A stretch of DNA of 64,000 nt from G963662675 sp963662675 (GTDB taxonomy: Bacteria > Bacteroidota > Bacteroidia > Bacteroidales > Prolixibacteraceae), in assembly GCA_963662675.2 (NCBI GenBank), contig CAXXHP010000004.1, forward strand, positions 1,240,001 to 1,304,000, given 5' to 3'. Position 1 is the first letter of the stretch. Every line of letters begins with the position of its first letter. Below, in pieces: positions 8,997 to 17,284 of the stretch. Below the pieces are notes generated by a model. The model saw only the letters and a list, made by a program, of their open reading frames with translations. It had not been told where the DNA came from and searched no databases. Made by a program: the position numbers and the translations under genes.

Positions 8997-9070
8997 GCCG
9001 AATTAGCTCAGTTGGTCAGAGCACGTGATTTGTAATCTCGGGGTCCTCAGTTCGAATCTGAGATTCGGCT
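8997..9070 (+). tRNA. tRNA-Thr (anticodon TGT)
   Basis: Acceptor GCCGAAT pairs with ATTCGGC, the D stem is GCTC/GAGC, and the T arm is CTCAG-TTCGAAT-CTGAG. The anticodon loop TTTGTAA reads ACA. The anticodon stem CGTGA/TCTCG has a U-U mismatch at its middle pair. CCA is not encoded. Confidence 0.93.
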
Positions 9071-9146
9071 CGAAACAAAAAATTGAATTCCACACTTGGC
9101 ACGTTTTAAGCGTGGAATTCAATAAAAAGAAGTTCTATTATTAGTT

Positions 9147-9229
9147 GGGGAGATACCAAAGTGGCCAACTGGGGCAGACTGTAACTCTGCTGGCGTACGC
9201 CTTCGTAGGTTCGAATCCTGCTCTCCCCA
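9147..9229 (+). tRNA. tRNA-Tyr (anticodon GTA), class II with long variable arm
   Basis: Acceptor GGGGAGA pairs with TCTCCCC, the anticodon loop CTGTAAC reads tyrosine codons, and a long variable arm (TGGCGTACGCCTTCG) is present as expected for bacterial tRNA-Tyr. CCA is encoded directly after it at 9230-9232. Confidence 0.95.
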
Positions 9230-9300
9230 CCATGTGTCAGATCACGAAACTCAATTTCAGATTTTCAATTTCGAAAAGAGAATTAAGATTTGTCATAATT

Positions 9301-9373
9301 GCGGGAGTAGCTCAGCTGATAGAGCATTAGCCTTCCAAGCTAAGGGTCGCGAGTTTGAATCTCGTCTCCCGCT
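9301..9373 (+). tRNA. tRNA-Gly (anticodon TCC)
   Basis: Acceptor GCGGGAG pairs with CTCCCGC, the anticodon loop CTTCCAA reads GGA/GGG, and the T arm is GCGAG-TTTGAAT-CTCGT. A hairpin terminator follows within 10 bases. Short apparent frames over this tRNA cluster are not genes. Confidence 0.95.
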
Positions 9374-9380
9374 CAAAACT

Positions 9381-9410
9381 AAAGCCATCATTTATTTGAT
9401 GGCTTTTTTT
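9381..9410 (+). terminator. Terminator of the SRP/tRNA cluster
   Basis: AAAGCCATCA and TGATGGCTTT pair around a short loop, followed by a T run. It closes the stable-RNA transcript. Confidence 0.85.
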
Positions 9411-9563
9411 CATTTCTTGCCAGCCTTCCATATTCCGATCATCGTCTATACACCATCATTATTATCTATCTACTTTAAAAAAACAAGTACTAGGTTGGTG
9501 CTGTTGAAATAACTGCCAGCTCAATTTTATTGAGATGAGCAATGGAAAAACAAAACATTTATC

Positions 9564-9878
9564 ATGAGGACGAATAATCGGTTTCTACATATTATCAACA
9601 ACAAGAAGCCTGTATTGGTAAATTTTCATGCAGACTGGTGTCAACCTTGCAAGCAAATACAACCTATCATAAAAGAGATAAAAGAAACATTAAAGCACAA
9701 CATCCGGATATTGCAAGTTAATGTTGATGACAATATGTATATTGCAAAGACTCATCAAATTAGTAAAGTCCCCACACTAATTTTGTTTATTGAGGGGAAA
9801 ATAAAGTGGAGAGGAGAAGGAATTTATGGTGTAGCTGAACTTACAAACATTCTCAAGGAATATATTCCGGATATATAG
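9564..9878 (+). CDS. Thioredoxin-family protein
   Basis: 104 residues, one thioredoxin fold with the active site WCQPCK at about 26-31 and the cis-proline region KVPTLILF. There is no signal peptide, so it should work in the cytoplasm as a dithiol reductant or electron donor. Length and motifs fit TrxA-like proteins, though the CQPC dipeptide differs from the classical CGPC and may shift redox potential or partner choice. It is followed 57 bases later by a histidine kinase gene with a Cys-rich sensor domain, so the pair may share a redox role. Confidence 0.9.
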   Translation: MRTNNRFLHIINNKKPVLVNFHADWCQPCKQIQPIIKEIKETLKHNIRILQVNVDDNMYIAKTHQISKVPTLILFIEGKIKWRGEGIYGVAELTNILKEYIPDI

Positions 9879-9935
9879 TCCACATGTTTGAATTTCAATT
9901 GGCGCTATTTATATTTACAATCATATACAACAAGT

Positions 9936-11063
9936 ATGAGCATACAAACAGACCCTTTTGCAAGAGAACCTCTTGATAAAATACTTGAGAGCAAAGCAGC
10001 AATTGAGAACATCAATTACATCAAAGACTTATTGTCCTCACTTTCATCCATCATTTGCATTATTAACGACAATAATCAAGTGGTTTTCTCGAATGATGTG
10101 ATTATAACAAAATTTGGATTAAATATTGAAACCGACATATTGGGTCTCCGACCAGGTGAAGTATTCAATTGTGTAAATGCGACCAATGACACCGGAGGGT
10201 GTGGGACTACCGAAAAATGTAAATTTTGTGGGTCTAATCAAGCTATAACCAAATGCTGGGCAGATGGTGAGAAGACAGCGAATGAATGTCGCATTATTAA
10301 AAACGACGGACTTCATACTTCACAGCTTGATTTAGAGATAATGGCTACTCCCTTCTTCCACAAGGAAAACTACATTATCCTGTCGATGACAGATATAACA
10401 GAGAAAAAAAGAAAAGAATTACTCGAAAAAATATTTTTTCATGACATCATTAACATCGCTGGAAGTCTAAGTGGTGTATTACAGCTGTTCCCCCACCTTA
10501 CAGAACCGGAGAAAGAAGAATATATGCAAATCGCATCCTCTTTAAGCAACCAAATAATCGATGAAATTAAGGATCAGCAACAAATGACGAAGGCAGAACG
10601 TGGTGAACTAGCTGTAACCTCAGAACCCGTTTATCTAGACGCATTTCTAAAGAAAATTGCAGATCAGATTCGTTTTAACAGTGTAGCCATCGACAAGAAG
10701 ATTGAAGTGAATGATCTAACCGATAATTTTTGCATAAAAACCGATGAAATACTTCTGACACGAGTTCTCATAAACATGGCGAAAAATGCCTTAGAAGCTA
10801 TCAGTCCGGGGGAAGGGATTCGAATTACAGCTCTGAAAACGGATCAGAATATAAAAATTGAAGTATTCAACAATACATATATAAAGAAAGAGGTACAACT
10901 TCAACTCTTCCAAAGATCATATTCAACGAAAGGGAAAGACCGGGGAGTGGGCACTTACAGTATGAAACTAATTGGTGAGCGTTATCTGAAAGGAATTATC
11001 GACTTTGTGAGTACAGAAAGTGAGGGAACAACATTTTTCATACAGATACCAATAGAAATTTAA
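9936..11063 (+). CDS. PAS-domain sensor histidine kinase with a Cys-rich sensor region
   Basis: The start is set at ATG 9936, giving 375 residues. The longer frame begins with TTG at 9888 and has no support. The order is a PAS-like sensor (about 30-165), then an H-box FFHDIINIAGSLSG, then an HATPase domain with N-box NMAKNALEA, F-box LFQRSYSTKG and G-box GVGTYSMKLIGERYLKG. Within the sensor are at least five cysteines in a short span (GGCGTTEKCKFCGSN and flanking Cys), which could bind a metal or cluster or form disulfides. No transmembrane helix is present, so it is cytoplasmic. No response regulator is adjacent. The upstream thioredoxin gene suggests a redox link. Confidence 0.85.
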   Translation: MSIQTDPFAREPLDKILESKAAIENINYIKDLLSSLSSIICIINDNNQVVFSNDVIITKFGLNIETDILGLRPGEVFNCVNATNDTGGCGTTEKCKFCGSNQAITKCWADGEKTANECRIIKNDGLHTSQLDLEIMATPFFHKENYIILSMTDITEKKRKELLEKIFFHDIINIAGSLSGVLQLFPHLTEPEKEEYMQIASSLSNQIIDEIKDQQQMTKAERGELAVTSEPVYLDAFLKKIADQIRFNSVAIDKKIEVNDLTDNFCIKTDEILLTRVLINMAKNALEAISPGEGIRITALKTDQNIKIEVFNNTYIKKEVQLQLFQRSYSTKGKDRGVGTYSMKLIGERYLKGIIDFVSTESEGTTFFIQIPIEI

Positions 11064-11079
11064 TTATTGATTACTTCAA

Positions 11080-11301
11080 ACCGACTACATTATAGATGAA
11101 ATATCCTACTTCGAACCAAGAGCAAAAACAGTAATCCCCTCGAAAATATCTCGTAGAGGCTTTAAAAAAGTATTGGTCGTAATAGACAAAAAATTGATGA
11201 CGTTTGGTGTTGCAGAAAAAGTAACCACCATCCTTTCCAAAGCAAACATCCCATTTGAAATTTATGATGAGATATTATCCATCTATAAAAAAGCTTTCTA
11301 A
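11080..11301 (+). pseudogene. Remnant of an iron-containing alcohol dehydrogenase (FucO-like), N-terminal part only
   Basis: One frame reads YFEPRAKTVIPSKI, then RRGFKKVLVVIDKKLMTFGV and ANIPFEIYDE before a stop at 11299. This matches the first 60 or so residues of Fe-type alcohol dehydrogenases (Y-F-G-x-G-A...R-G-x-K-K-x-L-[IV]-V-T-D). There is no start codon in a suitable place. The glycine-rich pattern is damaged (EPRAK for G-x-G-A), and the protein stops before the NAD and metal-binding parts. It is a decayed fragment. Confidence 0.6.
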
Positions 11302-11780
11302 TTCGCAGAATTTAAAGGTCAAGCGTTAACTAGAATACTCGCAACGTTAGTTTACTACTATCTCACATACTGTGTAAATAGGAAATACCGGAGATTACAA
11401 CCTCCGGTATTTTTTTGTTTAATTTGTAAACTTCAAACAACTATAAAAAAGAAGATTTATTGAATGTATTTAGTTTGTATAGCTAGTCAAATTTCTACGC
11501 AACTACGAGTAGGCACAGGTGGGTATAAATATTATCTTTGACTAGTAAACAAGAATAAACGATCAGTATTGCTAATCCTTAATTTTCATATAAGCCTAAC
11601 CTCTTAAATTATTGCAAAAAGGTAATGAGATTTTGCTGAGCTTAGTAAGAATTTTACCTTCTGCCGATAGTGAGCAAACGAAAGTGGTCTACATGAAGAT
11701 ATTGAATCAAAATAATTCCCATTATTAAATAATGTGAATTATAAAAACAGGTAATAGCAATTACGAATAATGCCTATTCA
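11302..11780. other. Intergenic region before the SGNH/MBOAT operon
   Basis: 479 bases. They hold the terminator at 11382-11417 and a single good -7 box, TATCTTTG, at 11533-11540, without a clear -33 partner. No further coding frame or RNA was recognised. Confidence 0.5.
11382..11417 (+). terminator. Rho-independent terminator
   Basis: AATACCGGAG and CTCCGGTATT form a stem around ATTACAAC, followed by a T run. It probably once terminated the decayed alcohol dehydrogenase gene. Confidence 0.8.
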
Positions 11781-13739
11781 ATGAAAAAAAAGAATATAAT
11801 TATAAAGCACACAGAGACACAGACAAGTAATTCTCAAGGCAAGATTTTTCCTCGCGTGCTTTCTGTATTAATACCAATTGTATTATTAGCGGTGTTGGAA
11901 ATAGCCCTGCGAATTTTTGGTTATGGTGTAAATATGGATCTCTTTTCGGAATATAAATTGGACAATAGTTTCCTGATAATGAACCCTGAAGTTTCCAAGA
12001 AATATTTTACAAATAGTGAAGATGCCACACATGGGCTTGCTGAAATATTCAGAAAAGAAAAATCTCCGGAAACCTTTCGTGCTTTTGTTCTGGGAGCATC
12101 AACTGGTATCGGTTTTCCTTACACATCAAATGGTTCATTTTCCCGATGGCTTAAGTACCGGTTGATGAATGAATACCCCGACAAAGAAATTGAGATCATA
12201 AACCTCTCGCTTACTGCTGTAAATTCTTATGCTGCTCTTGATTTTACAAAGCAGATAACAGCATATAACCCTGATGTTGTTTTGGTGTATTTGGGTCATA
12301 ATGAATACTACGGAGCCCTTGGTATAGGCTCTACTTCAAAACTGGGTAATAATATTCGTTTAGTCCGATTTTTAACCAATATCAGAGAATTACGAATCGT
12401 TCAGCTTATTAATAACATAAACCAGAGTGCAAATACGAGCGAGGATGAATCAGGTGCCAATGAAAACCTGATGGTAGAAATGGCAGGAGACAAGGATATT
12501 GCCTTTGGGTCTGAAAAATATCAAATGGGAATTGAACAGTTCCGATCAAATATGGATGCTATTTGTCAGATACTATCAAATAAAAATATTCCTACAGTAA
12601 TTAGCACTTTAATAAGTAATGAGAAATCATTAACCCCATTTATTAGTGACACAATAAATTCGGAATTATCTGCAGAATACTACTTTGAACTTGCAACTGA
12701 AAATTATAATAATGGGGATTATGGAAATGCAAAAGATCAGTTTGTGAAAGCTAAAGAATTGGATATGCTCCGGTACCGTGCACCGGAAGAAATGAACAGG
12801 ATCATCAGCGATCTTGCCAATAAATATTCCGATGTTTATATGGCTGATACGAAGAAAATATTTGCCGAACACTCAGAACACGGCATTCTGGGAAATGAAA
12901 TGCTCATGGATCATGTACATCCATATTTATTTGGTCAAGGATTAATTTCTGATAGTTTCTATAATACACTTAAAAAGAATAAAATCGTTCCCGGATCGAA
13001 TAGTATTGAAATGACTTTTTCTGAATTACTGGAAGAAATGCCGTTAACTACTGTTGATTCACTGAAGGGAATATTCCTCATGGATTTATTTTTAAAAGAA
13101 TGGCCTTTTAACCGGACAGATATACCAGAACCCGATACTGAAAATTCTTTTGAAGCAAAACTAGCCAATCAAATAGTATATGATGGTAGCCTATGGTTTC
13201 AGGCAATGGATGAACTTTCAAAATACTATCAGCAAAATGAAGACTGGGCAGATGCCCTAAAAGTAGCAGAAGCAAGCATGCTGGAATTTCCATACGAAGA
13301 AAGCTCGTATGCTGCATCTTATCAAATGAGTTTGAAATTGAACAATCTTAAGAAAGCCGAATTTCATCTGCACAAAGCCTTTCAATTAAATCCAGAGACA
13401 GATAAAGCAAGAGATTTATTTTCTCTTAATATGGATATTGATGATACCGAAAAAGCGAAAGGATTTCTAGCCTTTTTGATTGAAAACGACCAGACTAATT
13501 CTGTTGCTTATTCAGCGATGAAAGGAAATTTAGAGTTGATTAATACTTTAAAAACAACTCTTGAGATTTCACCGGACAAGATTGACCCCTTAAATGCTCT
13601 TGCTGGCATTTTTCTGAAACTTAATTATAAAAATGCAGCTATCAAATACATGGAAATGGCGCTGAAGGAAGACCCTGACAATACTCAAAGTCTAGAACTT
13701 CTGGAACAGGCAAAAGCCCTTCCTAACTTTTATAACTAA
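11781..13739 (+). CDS. SGNH/GDSL-type hydrolase with TPR tail, partner of an MBOAT acyltransferase
   Basis: 652 residues. One transmembrane helix near 32-52 anchors the protein with the catalytic part outside the cytoplasm. SGNH blocks are visible: LGASTGIGFP (nucleophile Ser in block I), YLGHNEYYG (block III, Gly and Asn of the oxyanion hole) and DHVHPYLFG (block V, Asp and His). TPR-like repeats appear within the domain (near 300-320) and after about 480. The next gene, 12 bases downstream, is an MBOAT acyltransferase. Such pairs (AlgI/AlgX, PatA/PatB style) acetylate extracellular polysaccharides or peptidoglycan. The acceptor glycan is unknown. Confidence 0.88.
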   Translation: MKKKNIIIKHTETQTSNSQGKIFPRVLSVLIPIVLLAVLEIALRIFGYGVNMDLFSEYKLDNSFLIMNPEVSKKYFTNSEDATHGLAEIFRKEKSPETFRAFVLGASTGIGFPYTSNGSFSRWLKYRLMNEYPDKEIEIINLSLTAVNSYAALDFTKQITAYNPDVVLVYLGHNEYYGALGIGSTSKLGNNIRLVRFLTNIRELRIVQLINNINQSANTSEDESGANENLMVEMAGDKDIAFGSEKYQMGIEQFRSNMDAICQILSNKNIPTVISTLISNEKSLTPFISDTINSELSAEYYFELATENYNNGDYGNAKDQFVKAKELDMLRYRAPEEMNRIISDLANKYSDVYMADTKKIFAEHSEHGILGNEMLMDHVHPYLFGQGLISDSFYNTLKKNKIVPGSNSIEMTFSELLEEMPLTTVDSLKGIFLMDLFLKEWPFNRTDIPEPDTENSFEAKLANQIVYDGSLWFQAMDELSKYYQQNEDWADALKVAEASMLEFPYEESSYAASYQMSLKLNNLKKAEFHLHKAFQLNPETDKARDLFSLNMDIDDTEKAKGFLAFLIENDQTNSVAYSAMKGNLELINTLKTTLEISPDKIDPLNALAGIFLKLNYKNAAIKYMEMALKEDPDNTQSLELLEQAKALPNFYN

Positions 13740-13751
13740 ACTCCAAATAGA

Positions 13752-15224
13752 ATGCTTTTTAATTCTATAGATTTTATCATTTTCCTACCAATAGTCTTTT
13801 TGATTTACTGGTTTGTCGTTAATAAAAACCTGAAGCTTCAGAATCTATTTATTGTACTAACAAGCTATGTGTTTTACGGGTGGTGGGATTGGAGATTCCT
13901 ATCACTCATCATATTTAGTACAGCTGTAGACTATTCAGTAGGGCTAGCACTTCTAAAACAGGGAAATATCACAAAACGCAGGTTGTTATTATGGACAAGC
14001 ATAATCATCAATTTAGGTTTCCTTGGATTCTTTAAATACTACAATTTCTTCCTTGATAATTTTGTAACTGCATTTACATTTTTCGGGAAAGAGATTGATG
14101 CTCAATCATTAAATATTGTATTGCCTGTTGGTATTAGTTTTTACACTTTTCAAACACTTAGCTACACCATTGATGTATATAAGAAAAAGCTTGAGCCAAC
14201 TAAAGATTTTATAGCTTTTTCGGCTTTTGTGAGTTTTTTCCCACAATTAGTGGCTGGTCCTATTGAACGAGCAACAAACTTACTCCATCAATTTTACGGT
14301 AAGCGAACATTTAATAAGAAAAATACACTGGACGGACTTAATCAAATGCTGTGGGGCTTCTTCAAAAAGATTGTTATTGCAGATAATTGTGCCAGATATG
14401 CCGATCTTATTTTTAACAATTCGGCAGATTATTCCGGAAGCACATTAGTGCTTGGTGCTTTGTTTTTTACGTTTCAGATTTATGGCGACTTTTCCGGGTA
14501 TTCGGATATTGCCATTGGTACAGCCCGTTTATTTGGCTTTAATCTGATGCAGAACTTTGCATTTCCCTATTTTTCAAGAGATATAGCCGAATTTTGGAGA
14601 CGTTGGCATATTTCATTGAATACCTGGTTTCGCGATTACCTGTATATTCCACTTGGTGGAAGTAGGGTAAGCACAGCAAAAAAAGTCAGAAACATCTTTG
14701 CCATATTTTTAGTCAGTGGTTTTTGGCACGGTGCCAACTGGACCTATATTGTTTGGGGTGCATTGAATGCTATATTATTTTTGCCCCTTATTTTAACGAA
14801 AAAGAACCGTAAATATATAGATGAAGTAGCACATGGAAGAACTTTCCCAACACTAAGGGAATTCATAAATATGCTAATTACATTCAGCTTTATTGTTCTA
14901 GCCTGGATATTCTTTAGGGCAGAAAATATTTCTCATTCAATAAGCTATTTTGCTGGTATTTTCTCTCCTTCACTCTTTACTGCGCCATCATTTACAGGCG
15001 TTAAAGGAGCTTATTACTTACTTGCTGTTATTCTGTTTTTCATATTGATTGAATGGCACGGAAGGAATAAACAATATGGCATTCAACAGTTAGGTGTAAA
15101 ATGGAGGAACCCTTTTCGAAAGGCTATTTATTACATTATTATTTACGCTCTTTTATACCAAGTCATTACAAACGTAATGGGAGCTGGAGGAAATGCTCAG
15201 CAGTTTATTTATTTCCAATTTTAG
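13752..15224 (+). CDS. MBOAT family O-acyltransferase, AlgI-like
   Basis: 490 residues with about ten transmembrane helices. Family motifs include GISFYTFQTLSYTIDVY, PQLVAGPIERA and the catalytic histidine region SGFWHGANWTYIVWG. AlgI-like MBOAT proteins pass acetyl groups across the inner membrane to a periplasmic SGNH partner. That partner is the gene 12 bases upstream, so the two form one operon. It ends convergent to the SusD gene with a terminator between. There is no sign of truncation. Confidence 0.93.
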   Translation: MLFNSIDFIIFLPIVFLIYWFVVNKNLKLQNLFIVLTSYVFYGWWDWRFLSLIIFSTAVDYSVGLALLKQGNITKRRLLLWTSIIINLGFLGFFKYYNFFLDNFVTAFTFFGKEIDAQSLNIVLPVGISFYTFQTLSYTIDVYKKKLEPTKDFIAFSAFVSFFPQLVAGPIERATNLLHQFYGKRTFNKKNTLDGLNQMLWGFFKKIVIADNCARYADLIFNNSADYSGSTLVLGALFFTFQIYGDFSGYSDIAIGTARLFGFNLMQNFAFPYFSRDIAEFWRRWHISLNTWFRDYLYIPLGGSRVSTAKKVRNIFAIFLVSGFWHGANWTYIVWGALNAILFLPLILTKKNRKYIDEVAHGRTFPTLREFINMLITFSFIVLAWIFFRAENISHSISYFAGIFSPSLFTAPSFTGVKGAYYLLAVILFFILIEWHGRNKQYGIQQLGVKWRNPFRKAIYYIIIYALLYQVITNVMGAGGNAQQFIYFQF

Positions 15225-15387
15225 ATCAATATTTCGCATGCCTGTAAGTTGTTGATCTTAAATTACTTCAACACAAACACTACAAGTTTCGCTATTTAGA
15301 ACTATCCCTTAATTATATATTGGCAATGATCATTTATTGATAGCAGCCTGTTAGGTACTACAGCCTTTAACCTTTTGTCAAAAATAG

Positions 15388-15415
15388 AAAAGGCTGCCCA
15401 GTTGAGCAGCCTTTT
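15388..15415. terminator. Bidirectional terminator between the MBOAT and SusD genes
   Basis: AAAGGCTGC and GCAGCCTTT form a stem around a short loop, with A-rich sequence on one side and T-rich on the other, so it can serve both convergent operons. Confidence 0.8.
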
Positions 15416-15451
15416 GCATAAAATATAGTCTAAAAACTAGTTATACATTAA

Positions 15452-17263
15452 TCAATCCCATCCCGGGTTTTGTTCAATTACAGCACCAGAATTGACACCA
15501 ATGACCGCATCCGTAGGAATTGGCAACAGATCCCAGTCAATAGTACCTGTGAATATAGGAGTAGGAGCATCTGCAACAAACGTTGCATTGTTCATTAGCT
15601 GATTTTTCATTACGTCACCACCAATGCGAAGAAGGGTAGCCCAGCGGTGTTCTTCAAATGATAATTCGCGGATTCGTTCATCAAGAATAGTATAAATATC
15701 AACCTCGCCTTCTGTGAATAATTTTGCGCTGTTTGCACGTGTGCGCAATGCATTTAGATCATCGGCAGCCTCATCAGCCTGTCCGTTGCGCAAGTATGCC
15801 TCAGCACGAATAAGGTATGTTTCAGCAGAGCGGACCAAATACATATCACGTCCGTATATACTTGCACTACCTGTGCTAAGAGTTACTGCCTCAAATCCCC
15901 ACATATCTTCGCGGTTAAAGACTTTAGCCGACATGGGGAAATACTGGTTGAAACCACCTCCTCTTTGAACAATCATGTCATCAGTTATAGGCTGAAGGTA
16001 CATGCTGTGGTTCTGGTCTAAGCAAAGATGAATACGCGAGTAGTTAAGCTCACTGTTACGCATATCGTCCCAGTATTCACTTGTTTCTTCATTACCCCAA
16101 ACTTTGTGTGCCAGATAATTTGTAGGAGCAAACCTTGCAATACTAAAACCACCACAATAGTAACCAGTAGCTCCTCCGGAATATTGGCTCTGGTCTATGC
16201 TTCCACTCCATGGACTTGAAGCAGCACCATCTTCCATATATTCATCAGACCAGTAAAGGTCACGGAACACAGGAGCAGCATTGGCTCCAACAGTAAACAC
16301 AGGAGCATCAGAATTAGGACCAAACCAGCCTTGACCCGTGAAGTAGTTCATGAAACCATCATAGTCAGCGGATTTTGCCACCCATACAGATTCTGTGTTT
16401 TCAGCTGCATCGTAATTCCCCTTGCGGAAAAGATCATAAAACACATCACCATCAGCCCTGTAATTGGGAGCCCCATTGGAAGTACCGCCATCGGCTGGGT
16501 TGGCGCGTACACCAAAACGGTCGGTCATTAATGGGTGAGCATCGATTACATCAGAAGCCGCATCAATAGCGTCTTGATAATAACTTGCATTGCCGGTTTC
16601 AGTACCCAATGCCAGGTAAGCTTCAGCCAGAAAGTGGCTGGCAGCACTCTTAGACATACGTCCTGATTGTGCAGGCGCTTCTGGAAGTCCGGCAATAGCT
16701 TCAGTGAAGTTAGTTACTGCAAACTGATAAGTCGCTTCCCTTGTTGCCCGGGTATAATCCAATTTTAGTTCTTCTGAGTATTCTTCAACAATAGGTACAC
16801 CACCAAATAGTTCTCCTAAACGAAGGTAAGCCCATCCGCGTAAGAATTTTGCCTGTGCAAGCTCATACGCTTTATCACTTTCGGATGTCCAGGTAACCTG
16901 ATCTGATCCTTTTATTGCCAGATTGGCATAACTGGCAATTTGATATAAGGTATTCCATTGTCCAGCAAAGTCATTTGTAGTCCATGATGCATAATTAGAT
17001 TCACCTGTAGCTCCAAAACCACATTGATAGTCTTCCACATCAAAGTTATCGGCACCTAACCCCAACCACCAGGTGTCGGTATAGGTTTCTGCCAGTGCCA
17101 GATAAGCGGTAACAAGCTGGTCATCTACCTGCTTGCTTGTCGTAAATGCATTGTCCGGAGTGAATATTGTCTTTGGATTCTCTTCCAAAAATTCGTTGTC
17201 CTCGCAACTTATTAGTCCTACAACTGAGAAAAGAACCAATAATAGATATAGTAATTTGTTCAT
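15452..17263 (-). CDS. SusD/RagB-family surface glycan-binding lipoprotein
   Basis: 603 residues with a lipoprotein signal ending VVGLISCEDNEF, where the Cys is lipidated for outer-membrane surface display. It shows typical SusD features: an N-terminal SusD-like segment after the lipobox, TPR helices, the motif KAKFLRGWAYLRLGELFGG-like in the region 140-160, and the C-terminal RagB/SusD domain with YLIRAEAYLRNG and LRTRAN, then ERIRELSFEEHRW. It works as a lid on the SusC channel, capturing oligosaccharides. It lies 21 bases downstream of the SusC gene in the same operon. Ligand specificity cannot be read out. Confidence 0.96.
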   Translation of the reverse strand: MNKLLYLLLVLFSVVGLISCEDNEFLEENPKTIFTPDNAFTTSKQVDDQLVTAYLALAETYTDTWWLGLGADNFDVEDYQCGFGATGESNYASWTTNDFAGQWNTLYQIASYANLAIKGSDQVTWTSESDKAYELAQAKFLRGWAYLRLGELFGGVPIVEEYSEELKLDYTRATREATYQFAVTNFTEAIAGLPEAPAQSGRMSKSAASHFLAEAYLALGTETGNASYYQDAIDAASDVIDAHPLMTDRFGVRANPADGGTSNGAPNYRADGDVFYDLFRKGNYDAAENTESVWVAKSADYDGFMNYFTGQGWFGPNSDAPVFTVGANAAPVFRDLYWSDEYMEDGAASSPWSGSIDQSQYSGGATGYYCGGFSIARFAPTNYLAHKVWGNEETSEYWDDMRNSELNYSRIHLCLDQNHSMYLQPITDDMIVQRGGGFNQYFPMSAKVFNREDMWGFEAVTLSTGSASIYGRDMYLVRSAETYLIRAEAYLRNGQADEAADDLNALRTRANSAKLFTEGEVDIYTILDERIRELSFEEHRWATLLRIGGDVMKNQLMNNATFVADAPTPIFTGTIDWDLLPIPTDAVIGVNSGAVIEQNPGWD

Positions 17264-17284
17264 AATTTATCAATTTAAGTATTG

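Noticed and set aside
9145..9512. Two overlapping plus-strand frames of 61 and 92 codons over the tRNA cluster
   Set aside because: They read through tRNA-Tyr and tRNA-Gly and the terminator, and their residues come from tRNA sequence.
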